This document shows, piece after piece, positions 1 to 9,969 of a stretch of 64,000 bases of DNA. The stretch spans positions 38,951,483-39,015,482 of the forward strand of contig JAVGWX010000005.1 in assembly GCA_036924085.1 (NCBI GenBank), read 5' to 3'. A program made the translations under genes and the position numbers. The notes beneath the pieces were generated by a model. That model had not been told where the DNA came from. It saw only the letters and a list, made by a program, of their open reading frames with translations, and made no database searches. Within the stretch, counting starts at the first letter, position 1, and each line of letters begins with the position of its first letter. The stretch comes from Ariolimax columbianus (Eukaryota; Mollusca; Gastropoda; Stylommatophora; Arionidae).

Positions 1-164
1 CTAACTGCACAAACATTGAGCGACAGAATGATGGAAATAATTTTTGATTAAAACTATTAATACATCGGCAAATATAGGAGCTAGACAATGGAAAGATCTA
101 TTTTGGTATGTAGATATTCGATTTTTAAGCTGAAAAACTAAAAATAAAAAAAACAATTATTTAT

Positions 165-167
165 TTA

Positions 168-199
<32 letters not shown>

Positions 200-205
200 A
201 AAAAT
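165..205. repeat. (TA)n/(TAA)n microsatellite, 3' tail of a LINE
   Basis: A short TA run passes into about seven TAA triplets. Read on the minus strand this is an (ATT)n tract directly downstream of the LINE-D coding end at 206-612. The other LINE-D copy, near 27,560, also ends in ATT-rich sequence after the same TAAGCGAAC motif. The microsatellite is therefore best explained as an expanded LINE 3' tail. Confidence 0.75.
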
Positions 206-612
206 AATGTTCGCTTAGACGTCTGATGTCATTTGAGTCGGTCGGCCACATATGTGACCCACAGCTGTGGCGTGGTCCAAGGCCTCGTCCAGGGTGGAGG
301 TGCAGGTTGTTACTTGCTGAAGCCATACTGTTCGGGGACTACCGCTTCTGCGTCCTTAGCCCGTCGGAGGAAGACTTTTGGCGCTGAGGAATGACTTGTG
401 TAGTATCTTGTAGGCAGGGGTCTCCTGGTCCAGCCGTACAACATGACCGAACAAAGAAACTCGGCGCCGGGAACGTGTTTCTGAGCATTGGTGGAGGCCT
501 GTTTTAGCAGAGACCTCCACGTTGCGGATGTAGTCATACCACGGGATACCCAGGATACGCCGCTGGTTGCACATGTAAAAGGTTTCCAGTCTCGACATGT
601 CATGTTTCAGCA
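206..612 (-). mobile_element. LINE-D 3' end, C-terminal part of reverse transcriptase ORF (decayed)
   Basis: On the minus strand, 356-613 translates to a protein with RLETFYMCNQRRILGI and, after a short gap, FGHVVRLDQETPAYK. These match the conserved C-terminal region downstream of the reverse transcriptase in many non-LTR retrotransposons. Reading continues in another frame toward about 218, where a stop is followed by TAAGCGAAC and the ATT tail, so at least one frameshift has occurred. The 5' part (endonuclease and RT core) is absent, which is the usual 5' truncation. A second copy with nearly the same GH-RLDQETPA motif lies at 27220-27570. The exact clade cannot be assigned from this piece. 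Confidence 0.75.
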
Positions 613-633
613 ATGTCCAGGTTTCGGAGCTTT

Positions 634-735
634 ATATATATATATGGCAGGTTGCGGTACGATAGGTTGTCACTACTTGTCGTACGCGGAGGAGCGATTG
701 CACCGAGGAAGACTCTCAGTGTCTGCCAAACTGGT
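634..735 (-). mobile_element. SINE-B body, partial copy
   Basis: This stretch aligns base for base, with substitutions, to the body of the better preserved SINE-B at 12041-12281. Shared landmarks are GTACG followed by a GGA-GAGC block, then CAGTGTCT and CCAAACTGG. The tRNA-like head is missing; the similarity ends at 735, where a short TA run starts. Orientation follows the complete copy. Confidence 0.6.
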
Positions 736-1429
736 ATATATATATTTATGTAAATGTATGTCTGCATCCACACTTCGCTAGTACTGTAAACTGTTTTAGT
801 ATTAAAGATATTGCTCATATATGTTACTCGTATCCGAATTTCTCGCGCGATCTCTAGTATTATTCAGATATTTCGTTAGGTGACGTGGTGAATCCCAGGT
901 GTCTGTCTAGGGTCAGATGCATTGCTGTACATATCGACAACCAGACGTTGTTTAGCATATGCTTATTATTTTCCACGCACCTGGTATTTGGTCTTCCACA
1001 GTTGCGGAAGTCTGTTTACTGCGCGTTATAATCGCGCAGGGGTAAACTCGAATGTTGTATTCTCAGTATGTGAACGAACCACTTCTTCCTATCCATATAT
1101 CGATGGACTGTTTTGTTTCGACAATTTCTCTCATTCTTTCTCTCCTAATGATTGTTATTTTTAAGCATCTCATCTCACAGGTCTAAACCTTTCTCTCTTG
1201 TGCCTATATTCATTTCCATGTTTTGCGGATATAATGTAGTGTTGGTACAAAAATACTTTTGATCAATGGAGGCCATTTGAATGTTTGGATGTTTCAGCTG
1301 ATATGGAGATGCACTTGCTTTTTTACATCGAACCTCAATTTCTCTACCTAATCTGTCATTATTGGTTCTTGTTCATGTTGTTGTTGGTCAATATTCAGGA
1401 TGAGTATGATTACTCATTGTGTGTTTCCC
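736..1429. other. No recognisable gene
   Basis: Short open frames occur but have no family resemblance and no splice-like context that I can support. The sequence is ordinary AT-rich intergenic DNA, with a small TA run near 736. Confidence 0.6.
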
Positions 1430-1738
1430 GAAAAGTAAGTTCGTGGAGACTTATAATAGCTTTCCTTACATGCCGAGCGCCTGATGAAAGTATACTGTTG
1501 TCCTCCAAACTGACGTGCTATTGTTATTTGGGAATGCCCACACTGAGAAGGTTACCTATTTGTGCGCCCTGAAAAGGGCGTTGAGAGACGGGTTGCAGTA
1601 GCTTTCCTCACATCCCGAGCGTGCTGATGAAGGCGGAACGGGGTCTTCGAGGAGGTTGTGCTATGCTTGGCTTCATCTGCGTGTCATTCACTACTACGGG
1701 GATCCCGTCCAACACTCACCTCATTAGACAAGCTGCTA
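1430..1738 (-). mobile_element. Repeat-P copy A (plus a short second fragment)
   Basis: The segment 1515-1738 is the reverse complement of the 3' module of Repeat-P. It contains the GCCCACA terminal block, the GGGCG block, GCTTTCCTCACATCCCGAGCG, and CTGATGAAGG followed by GGTTGTGCTATGCTTGGCTT. Equivalent blocks occur at 31690-32210, 49405-49790, 50845-51110 and 63060-63350. A truncated extra fragment (AGCTTTCC-TACAT-CCGAGCG) lies at about 1450-1490, so two insertions or a local duplication are present. No tandem 37-bp module is visible here. Non-coding; short open frames shared with other copies reflect common descent only. Confidence 0.7.
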
Positions 1739-1744
1739 TATTTT

Positions 1745-2000
1745 TTATTTCTTTAAATATGTTTTTGCATTCGCCTTATTTCTGTATTCCTCAAGGCGGT
1801 GTGCGTTGCACTATGTTTTCAGTTTGCGCCTGTTGGCCCAGTGCATCCGACTCCGGCATGATTTTTATGTAAGGGTCTGCTTTCTCCTGCATTTTCTTAC
1901 AGTTTGCTTCCCCGGGGTAACAGGTGCTGTGATGGGGAGCGAACTCAGCACCATCCGGGTTGTGAGCAGTGTCACCTAACCACTAGTCCACGCCGTCCCC
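1745..2000 (-). mobile_element. SINE-A copy 1, tRNA-derived
   Basis: On the minus strand the element starts at 2000 with GGGGACGGCGTGG. An A-box-like TGGACTAGTGG and a B-box-like GAGTTCGCTCC lie at the spacing expected of a tRNA-type RNA polymerase III promoter. The body runs to about 1765 and ends in an A-rich tail (T-rich on the plus strand, 1741-1765). The copy at 4792-5045 is the same family over the whole length. No clear target-site duplication is visible. It abuts LINE-A at 2003, so an ORF that appears to start here runs from SINE into LINE and is not a real gene. Confidence 0.85.
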
Positions 2001-2002
2001 TT

Positions 2003-4650
2003 TCGTCAGTCTGGTTAACTTCAATGCTCAAGTGGGTGTTGACTATTTCATGGGACGGGGTGATTGGCAGAAATGACATCGGTAGCTGCAATAATAACGG
2101 ACACCTACTCTTGAAGACATGTGCGGCTAACGAACTTGTGATTACCAATACAGTGTTTCGTCTCCCTAACCGCAATAAAATCACTTGGATGCACCCACGG
2201 TCAAAGCACTGGCACCTGGTTGGTTATGTCATTGTTCACAGACGGGACCGTCAGGATGTACGTGTGACAAAGACTATGTGTGGAGAAGAATACTGGACGA
2301 ACCACAGACTGGAGATTTCTAAAATGAACCTTCCTATCCAAGCTCCTAGGTGCCCACAAAACACTAAAACTTCAAAACGTCTCAACATCTCCGGTCCCAG
2401 ACATAACTGCGCACCACACTCATTTGCTCAAACTCTGACAGATCAGCTAAACAAACTGGACAATGCTATGACTGACATAAAATCCAGTTGGGCCACCTTT
2501 ATCAAAACGGTTCACTCTACTGCTGTTGATGCTCTCGGTACCTCTAGACGCAACCATCAAGATTGATTTGATGAGAACTGTGGATTGATCAAGCCCCTGC
2601 TAGACGAGAAGCACCGCACTCTACTAATGATCCTCAATATGTGGCAAACAAAGAATGACTTCACAAGAGCTCGAGCGACTGTACAGCGACAGCTCCGTGA
2701 TTTGCAAGATAAAGTGGCTCAGTCAGAAGGCGTATGAAATGCAGACTTTTTCTAACAAGAACGATATGAGGAATTGTTACAGTGCTCTACATGCTGTTTA
2801 CGGGCTGTGCAGACCAGATCTAAAGTGAACATGGGAATTCTGAAATCAGTGAGAAAGATAGGATCGTAGTAAGATGGGCTGATGGTAAGATGTTCAGAGT
2901 CTTCAGTCAATGTACACAGCCGCTGTTGAACAAATGTTAACAAATTCATATAACTTGGCAGTTCTTTATCAACTTAGATGATGAAGTGAATATAAGAATA
3001 GTTAGGGCAAGTGAGGCATTTGGTTGACTTTATACTAGCTAGGGCAAGTGTGGCATTTGGTTGACTTTATACTAGCTAGGGCAAGTGTGGCATTTGGTTG
3101 ACTTTATACTAGCTAGGGCAAGTGTGGCATTTGGTTGACTTTATACTAGCTAGGGCAAGTGTGGCATTTGGTTGACTTTATACTAGCTAGGGCAAGTGAG
3201 GCATTTGGTTGACTTTATACTAGCTAGGGCAAGTGTGGCATTTGGTTGACTTTATACTAGCTAGGGCAAGTGTGGCATTTGGTTGACTTTATACTAGCTA
3301 GGGCAAGTGAGGCATTTGGTTGACTTTATACTAGCTAGGGCAAGTGTGGCATTTGGTTGACTTTATACTAGCTAGGGCAAGTGTGGCATTTGGTTGACTT
3401 TATACTAGCTAGGGCAAGTGAGGCATTTGGTTGACTTTATACTAGCTAGGGCAAGTGAGGCATTTGGTTGACTTTATACTAGCTAGGGCAAGTGAGGCAT
3501 TTGGTTGACTTTATACTAGCTAGGGCAAGTGTGGCATTTGGTTGACTTTATACTAGCTAGGGCAAGTGAGGCATTTGGTTGACTTTATACTAGCTAGGGC
3601 AAGTGTGGCATTTGGTTGACTTTATACTAGCTAGGGCAAGTGAGGCATTTGGTTGACTTTATACTAGCTAGGGCAAGTGAGGCATTTGGTTGACTTTATA
3701 CTAGCTAGGGCAAGTGAGGCATTTGGTTGACTTTATACTAGCTAGGGCAAGTGTGGCATTTGGTTGACTTTATACTAGCTAGGGCAAGTGAGGCATTTGG
3801 TTGACTTTATACTAGCTAGGGCAAGTGAGGCATTTGGTTGACTTTATACTAGCTAGGGCAAGTGAGGCATTTGGTTGACTTTATACTAGCTAGGGCAAGT
3901 GAGGCATTTGGTTGACTTTATACTAGCTAGGGCAAGTGAGGCATTTGGTTGACTTTATACTAAGCTGTGGGATAGGCTAGGGAACAGGGCTCAAAAAAAC
4001 AAAAATGTCTACGCTGCAATTATTCTACCTACTTTCTTATATGCATGTGAAACCTGGATCGTCTATACTCGCCATGTCAGGAAATTAAATCACGCCCACG
4101 TACACTGCCTGCGAAAACTACTGATGATTAGATGGCAGGACATGGTGCCAAGTACAGAGGTGTTATCGTGATCGGTTATGTCCAGTATTCACAGTATGGT
4201 ATGTACATCATGGCTGATATGGGCTGGTCATGTGGTACGCATGTTGGATCAACGTCTACCAAAATAGCTTCTCTAAGGTAAACTCTAGAATGACAAGAGA
4301 GCAGGCGGTGGGCAGAAGAACACACTAAGTAGATCACTGAAATATTGTGGTATTAACCATAATGACTGGGAAAGAATTGCCACCAATCTGACAGACTGGG
4401 GCAGAACTATTGCTGAGAGTGTTCAGAGATATGAGGCATCAAGAATAGATAAGGCCATACAGAGACGATCGGTCTGCAAGTCCTCACATCAACCCTTCTT
4501 CAACTCCGGTGGAAGGATGTGTCTTATTTCCATGTAGACAGTTCAGCAGACAATTCCAGGTTCGGAGTTTGCCATCTGTTCGTGAGAACAGAGTACAGTG
4601 AATGCTAACAAAGTTGTCTTCATCGATTACGATAGACGAATAACATTCAT
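2003..4650 (+). mobile_element. LINE-A copy 1: endonuclease domain, linker and RT C-terminus, with internal minisatellite
   Basis: The open frame to 2566 carries an APE-type endonuclease fragment: a degenerate GDFNA region (here NFNAQVG), the NTVFRLPNRNKITWMHPRSK block and DRQDVRVTK. Family-conserved LIDYVIV reads LVGYVIV, and the catalytic TDH reads TNH, so two acidic active-site positions are lost. The frame continues in pieces through the linker (FDENCGLIKP, LLDEKHR) to about 2945. The RT core is deleted; at about 2965 the sequence resumes in the thumb region with LDDEVNIRIVRASEAFG. A 37-bp piece of that coding sequence is amplified 26 times (3001-3962). The remainder (LYACETWIVYTRHVRKLNH, LRKLLMIRWQD) ends near 4650 after a degenerate C-terminal zinc-finger-like region. 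A dead copy with many stops. Confidence 0.85.
3001..3962. repeat. 37-bp minisatellite, 26 units, derived from LINE-A coding sequence
   Basis: The unit contains GCTAGGGCAAGTG, a variable A/T, GGCATTTGG and TTGACTTTATACTA. Exactly 26 units fit between 3001 and 3962. Units are identical except for one dimorphic site (GTGAGG versus GTGTGG) and the first base pair of unit 1 (GTTAGG). The flanks on both sides are LINE-A sequence that reads continuously through one unit (RIVRASEAFG, then a stop, LYTKLWDRLG). The array is therefore an internal expansion of the LINE, not an unrelated insertion. 37 is not a multiple of three, so amplification destroys any frame. Confidence 0.95.
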
Positions 4651-4654
4651 TCAT

Positions 4655-5345
4655 AGATTGTGTTACCAATGTCAACCATGGTCCTTACACATAAGAAAAC
4701 GATCCAGAGCTGTGACATGCGCTGTGTGAGAAGTGCAGCAAAAAAGACAATCTGTAACCGAATCCGCAACACCACGCTGAGCGAGACAGATTTTTTTGTT
4801 TTTTGTTGCGTTCGCCTTATTTCTCTAAACGCCAAGGCGGTGTTCGGTGCACTGTGGTTTTTATTTTGCGCCTGTCGGCCCAGTGCATCCGACTTAAGCA
4901 TACATTTTATGTAAGGGTCTGCTTCCTCCTGCATTTTCTAAGGGTTTGCTTCCCCGGGGTAACTGCCGGTGCTGTGATGGGGATTGAACCCAGCACCTAT
5001 CGGTTGTGAGCCCTGCCACTTAACCACTAGGCCACGCCGTCCCCAAGCGAGACAGATGGGACAAACCCAGTTAGTACCTACATTGACTCTCAACAAATCA
5101 AATGATTTGGTCATTTAGAATGCATTATGGCAAGCCTGCATTAAGAGCATATCAAATGTAGGTCTCCTGTCCACCAGCAAGAGGCAGGCTACGACGTTAA
5201 TGGATTTAAGTTGTCTCTGACACGCTCAGGAAGTTGCACCTAGCGACAACACACTTCTCCCACTTGGCAATAACAAGAAATCACCGTACTTGGCTCTCTG
5301 TTACGTTGCTTGGCAAGAACAGTACGACAAAATAAGAACGAAGAA
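4655..5345 (+). mobile_element. LINE 3' end (RTE-like) interrupted by SINE-A
   Basis: Left of the SINE the plus strand reads LTHKKTIQSCDMRCVRS and then KTICNRIRNTTLSETD. After the SINE it resumes with GTNPVSTYIDSQQIK and FGHLE. This matches the RT-distal C-terminal region (DMRCLR, RIRNT, QQIKWFGH) of RTE-like elements. Further on, frameshifted sequence reads LSVTLL near 5,300 and ends in a GAA-rich tail (AAGAACGAAGAAGAAAC, about 5,330-5,348). Only the 3' end is present, and stops and frameshifts show it is inactive. Confidence 0.7.
4792..5045 (-). mobile_element. SINE-A copy 2 with 12-bp target-site duplication
   Basis: The head on the minus strand (5044 downward) has A-box TGGCCTAGTGG and B-box GGTTCAATCCCC, good matches to tRNA internal promoters. 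The body contains GCAGGAGGAAGCAGACCC and ends in an A-rich tail, seen as T-rich sequence at 4792-4806. The insertion is flanked by AGCGAGACAGAT at 4780-4791 and again at 5046-5057, a perfect 12-bp duplication. Removing the insert restores the LINE reading across the junction. About 254 bp long; no protein. It would depend on a partner LINE for mobilisation; its partner is not identifiable here. Confidence 0.93.
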
Positions 5346-5554
5346 GAAACTTCTGTAATTATCCCATCTAATCCCTTTACTACTTCAGAAAATATGTCGT
5401 TGACAATGCTTTGCCAGATGAGGTTTCAAGCAACAACTCCTTGTATGTTGCATTTATCATTTTATGCTAGGGGTTGGAAGTTCCCTTCTCTATTGTCTTT
5501 CTCACATAACAGTAAGTCAGGTACTCATTCTCAAATTGGTCGGCTGAAATGTAA

Positions 5555-5625
5555 AAATAAAGAAGGTTTGAATACATCACGGTTCGTGTGAGAAGCCAGC
5601 GCTCTACCACTCTGTCAGTCAGACA
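5555..5625 (-). mobile_element. Degenerate tRNA-like sequence, possible SINE head
   Basis: On the minus strand CAGAGTGGTAGAGCGCTGG resembles a tRNA D-arm and A box. About 30 bases on, GTATTCAAACC is a weakened B box. No CCA end, no paired acceptor stem and no second copy in the window could be seen. It may be a tRNA pseudogene or the head of a decayed SINE. Confidence 0.4.
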
Positions 5626-5689
5626 ATCCAATTAGACAAGGGTCTTCAAACTTTTCAGTACGAGGTAGACATCGCGAAATTTACTTTTT

Positions 5690-5850
5690 GTTCACGGGCC
5701 ACATCGTGTGTTTTAATGTTCTTATGAGACCACATCGTGCGTTTTACAATCGTTCGTGGACTTGATCGCGTATTCTACAGTTCTTCACGGACCACACCCC
5801 GTATTTATTACAGCTCTTCGACGACCACATCGCGTATTTTGCAGTTGTTC
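5690..5850. repeat. Degenerate ~32-bp tandem repeat, about 5 units
   Basis: Five imperfect units share a GACCACATCG block followed by a CGTATTTT-like block and ACAGTTCTTC. Spacing varies by several bases and units differ substantially, so this is an old array. No coding potential. Confidence 0.7.
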
Positions 5851-5859
5851 GCTTAAAAC

Positions 5860-6970
5860 AGCAATAAAAACAAACCACGTTTATACATGATTGAAAACGT
5901 TTTTATTTTAATATATTTAAGGTCAAAAACCACGACAAGATTCAGAACAAAAGATAAATGTAACACTCGCTGTATAATGACGTCGTATTTTCACTGGAAA
6001 ATTATATTAAATAATAATTACACAAAAATTAAGCGTAACAAAATAATGTAATGAAATTATCATGGGCTTAGAGCAGACGGGAACATTAGGTTATACATTT
6101 GTTAATGTATTTAATTTACTGAAATGTTTCTGTGTTCTTTCAATGACATTCTTTTCACGTTCGTAGTATACAATAAGGAAACTAAGTGAGGGCTGAGCAG
6201 TCTCTAAGTTAGACGTCGGTCTCGGATGCTGCAGGATGCACGTTCAAATCATTGTGGAAACCGAGATGTTTTCACCTGGACTTCATGGTATTTTTCCGGA
6301 TCACGGGATAGTAGAGATGGCCCGTGTTCAGTGTCTCGCACGTTAAACATTTCTCGGCAGTTGGAAAACAAGAATAGTAGACTTAATGTCCGTTGCACGG
6401 GAAACATTCAAAGTTATGTTTAAAATCTAGCCAATTACGAAATTCTCACCTATGCTACGGAGCTCATGCATTATGAAGAGATTCTTAAAAAAATATTGAG
6501 AAGAACAGAGCACTTATGGGATTAACCGTGTACAATAACGTTGATCATTCATCCAAACTAAGGAAACTAAACACGCCGCATGAAAAAAGCTTAACATATC
6601 AAAGAAATTCCGTCCAGAATCTTGGAGCTACCAATAAAAGTTAAACAAAAATAAATGTCCCCTATGCCCTTTCAGCACAAATTGTAGTAAACATCAGAGA
6701 CAATATACCAGCATTCATTTTCCCATCTATGCTTTGTCCAAAGCAGACACAGACGCATAATGAAACGCAGAAAGACACGCATATATTCCAGAAATAGAAA
6801 GCCATATTAACTATGAACTGGCAAATTGGAAATACCAAACGTAACCAAAAAGTCATGAAGTTCAGCACAACAGGATGAATGATAATGATTGCAACGAGTT
6901 TAAAAGGTCAAAATGTTGATCAACTGAGATTATAAACTCAGAGAGCCAATTATGCGAATTGACATCAAAT
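5860..6970. other. No recognisable gene
   Basis: AT-rich sequence with short open frames only. None resembles a known family, and no repeat shared with other parts of the window was noticed. Confidence 0.55.
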
Positions 6971-6974
6971 GTTT

Positions 6975-8420
6975 ATCAGATCAATTTGTTCGAAAGTCGG
7001 AATGACATTCTTCTTCAAAATGTTTCTTCACAAAGGTAGATCTCACAAAGTGCTTGCACAAATTCATAACAGCATGTTTGTTCCCACACGTAGATTGTAT
7101 CAAATGCTGGTACAAATCTACAAGAACATATTTGTTCACACAAGTACACTTCAAAAGAACTGAAATTTCCACAAGAAAATATTTGTTTATGCAGGTACGT
7201 TGTAACAAGAAAACCAAATCGAAAAAAAACCAACAGGAACAAAAAAGGTCACAAAGGTACAATGCAGAAGAAATTAAATTGAAAAAACCAACTGAAAACA
7301 ATTGTTCACAAAGATACATTGTAACAAACACTCAGATATCCAACAGAAAATATTTGTTCACACAGGTACATTGTAGGAGAAGCTGAAATATTCACAAGAT
7401 AGCATTGACTCATTCCGGTAAATTGTACTAAATACTATTACAAGTATACAACAACAACATTGTTCATACAAGTAGATTGTACCAATGACAACAATGCAAA
7501 ATGGAACATTTGTTCACACAGGTAGATTGTACCAAATGCTGAAAGGAATCCATAAGAGAACACGTGTCCACAAATGCATTTCCTACAAAAACATATATCA
7601 ACAAGGGAACAATTGTTCATTCAGGTAGACGGTACCAAATTCTGACATACACAAGATAACTTTTTTCATACAGGTATTGTTGGACCAAATACTGACAGCA
7701 GTCCACAAGAGAACACGTGCCATACATTTATTTTCTACCAAATACTGACATAAATCAACAAGAAACCATTCGTTAAAACAGTTATGTTCTACCGAATATG
7801 ACATGAATCCAATAGATAACATTGTTTCACACGGGCAGATTGTAGCAAATACTGACATATATCCAAAAGATAACATTTGTTTATAAGGATAGATTTGTAC
7901 TAAATACTGACAGGAATCCACAACATAGCATTTGTCCATACATGTAAATAGAACTAAATACTGACAGAAATCCACAAAAGAACATTTGTTCATTTAAATA
8001 GATTGTACCAAACACTGACAGGAATCCACAAACGAACATTTGTCCATACATGTAGATTGTACCAAACACTGACAGGAATCCACAAACGAACATTTGTCCA
8101 TACTTGTAGATTGTACCAAAAACTGAAAGGAATCCACAAGAGTACATTTGTCCATACATGTAGATTGTCTCAAATACAGCCATGAATCTAACAGAGAACA
8201 TTTGTTCATACATGTGTAGTCTACAAACTACTGGCAGAAATGCACAAGAGAACATGTGTTAATAAATGTAGAGCGTAGCAAAAACTGACAGGAATCCAAA
8301 GAACCTATTTGTTCATACTGGTAGATATGACTAAAAACTGAAATATCCGCAAGAAAATATGTCCATACAGAAGCATTATACCAAATACTGACATAAGTCT
8401 ATAAACAAAAAACAAATTGC
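6975..8420. repeat. 54-bp satellite-like array, diverged at both ends
   Basis: Units share GATTGTACCAAA, CTGACAGGAATCC, ACAAGAGAACA and TTTGTTCATACA. The best preserved units (8001-8170) are spaced exactly 54 bp. To the left, units become progressively harder to align, with losses and gains of a few bases. About 27 units are present. Because 54 is divisible by three, the minus strand shows 18-residue periodic open frames (GFLSVFGTIY with MYGQM), but the frame changes repeatedly. I take these as by-products of the period. Confidence 0.9.
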
Positions 8421-8486
8421 TTCAGAAATGTTAACTGGTCTTGTGGCAACAAATATTAAAAATTGATCAATTTTATATCTTTGAAT

Positions 8487-8966
8487 ATTTCCTTCTGACC
8501 GTCTTCTAAGTGGAGACCAATAATTCCCATTATAAAACTAACTTACATTTCCTTCTGACCGTCTTCTAAGTGGAGACCAATAATTCCCATTATAAAACTA
8601 ACTTACATTTCCTTCTGACCGTCTTCTAAGTGGAGACCAATAATTCCCATTATAAAACTAACTTACATTTCCTTCTGACCGTCTTCTAAGTGGAGACCAA
8701 TAATTCTCATTGTAAAACTAACTTACATTTCCTTCTGACTGTCTTCTAAGTGGAGATCAATAATTCCCATTGTAAAACTAACTTACATTTCCTTCTGACC
8801 GTCTTCTAAGTGGAGACCAATAATTCCCATTGTAAAACTAACTTACATTTCCTTCTGACCGTCTTCTAAGTGGAGATCAATAATTCCCATTGTAAAACTA
8901 ACTTACATTTCCTTCTGACAGTCTTCTAAGTGGAGATCAATAATTCCCATTGTAAAACTAACTTAC
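8487..8966. repeat. 60-bp tandem repeat, 8 units
   Basis: Eight head-to-tail units of exactly 60 bp carry the landmarks TTCCTTCTGAC, GTCTTCTAAGTGGAGA and AATTCCCATT. Differences are few: ACC or ATC after GGAG, CATTATAAA in the first units against CATTGTAAA later, and one CTGACAG. The two variants group by position, showing local homogenisation. Confidence 0.96.
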
Positions 8967-9084
8967 ATTTTCAAACAGTCTGATTTCAAATTGTTCTCAC
9001 ACCAGACGTGTTGTTTCATTCATCAATTGTCATACTTCGTAGTCGCAATTCTTGGAGAACATTGAATTCACTTTGATGTCACAT

Positions 9085-9648
9085 AAAATAAACAATAAAC
9101 ACCACAATCAGACCACAATAACATCAACATCCAGTGGTTTCCAGCTAACTGCGGCATACATGGGAATGAATGGGCGGACAGACTGGCCAGGGAGAGAAAA
9201 CAAAAAGAACAATTCACCCACCCAGTGTCACTGGCAGAAGTCAAGGCACACATCCCCAAACAATGTAAACAACAGTGGATAGAGAGAGCAAACAGCAAAT
9301 ACCAACATGAACCAATCAATAGACTGAATTTGAAACAGTATACCACAATTTTCGGCCTCAGAAAAGGTAATTGAAGACTTAATGCACAAATAGAAAAAAA
9401 AAGAAAGCGGTACAGACTGCACAATGCACAGGGAAGACAGGACCCCAAGACTCCAGAACAAATCCTGCAAACATGTCTACTGCACCAAGGCTCCCGTGAG
9501 AAGACCTGATTCGAAGAAATAAACATACAATACAAACTGTGGGGAACCATTGAGGACCTGCGACTGACGTGTCACTTCATGAAGGCGCCCATCTGGTGGC
9601 ATAAAACGAGCGCACTAAGCCGAACGCAAAGAAGAAGAAGAAGAAGTG
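9085..9648 (+). mobile_element. Jockey/I-like LINE 3' end: RNase H C-terminus with (GAA)n tail
   Basis: From about 9110 the plus strand reads NINIQWFPANCGIHG and then NEWADRLARE, the conserved end of a retroelement RNase H domain (usual form WVPSHCGI-GNE-ADRLA). It continues through a region with FGLRKGN, a stop, RLNAQIEKK, TPEQILQTCLLHQGSREKT and LWGTIEDLRLTCHFM. This is a C-terminal zinc-knuckle-type tail with its first cysteines lost. The sequence ends in a GAA run at 9630-9646, like LINE-B. It differs enough from LINE-B to be a separate subfamily. 5'-truncated and with stops; inactive. Confidence 0.8.
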
Positions 9649-9709
9649 AACCCCCGCACTCATTAGTCGATTATTATGCGCAAAGGAATAGTACTAGACA
9701 TTTCTTGCC

Positions 9710-9965
9710 TTGTCTGTTTCTGTTCAACTATTTTTCTTCTTCTTCTTGTTCTTGGTCTTTATTTTTCTTTATTTTCACCTATTTCATTTTCTTCTTGTTT
9801 GCCTCCCTTTATCTTTTTCTCTGCATTCTTCTTCTTCTTCTACTTCTCCTTATTTTTCTTCTTATTTTGCTTTTCCTTGTCGTTCTTATTCTCCTCTTTC
9901 TCCTTTTTCGTTTTCGTTTAATTCTGGTATCTTATTTCATTTTCTTTTTTACATTATTCTTCTTC
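9710..9965. repeat. Polypyrimidine (TTC-rich) tract
   Basis: About 250 bp of degenerate CTT/TTC-rich sequence. It gives Phe/Leu/Ser-rich open frames in all three plus frames, which is a compositional artefact. A similar tract is at 17205-17500. Confidence 0.9.
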
Positions 9966-9969
9966 TACG

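Noticed and set aside
1904..2566. 220-codon open frame as a host gene (craniofacial development protein-like)
   Set aside because: It starts inside SINE-A, contains a LINE endonuclease with lost active-site residues, and runs into further LINE sequence.
7598..8255. Minus-strand 124- and 131-codon frames with 18-residue repeats as proteins
   Set aside because: They follow the 54-bp period, overlap each other in different frames and end at unit-length changes.
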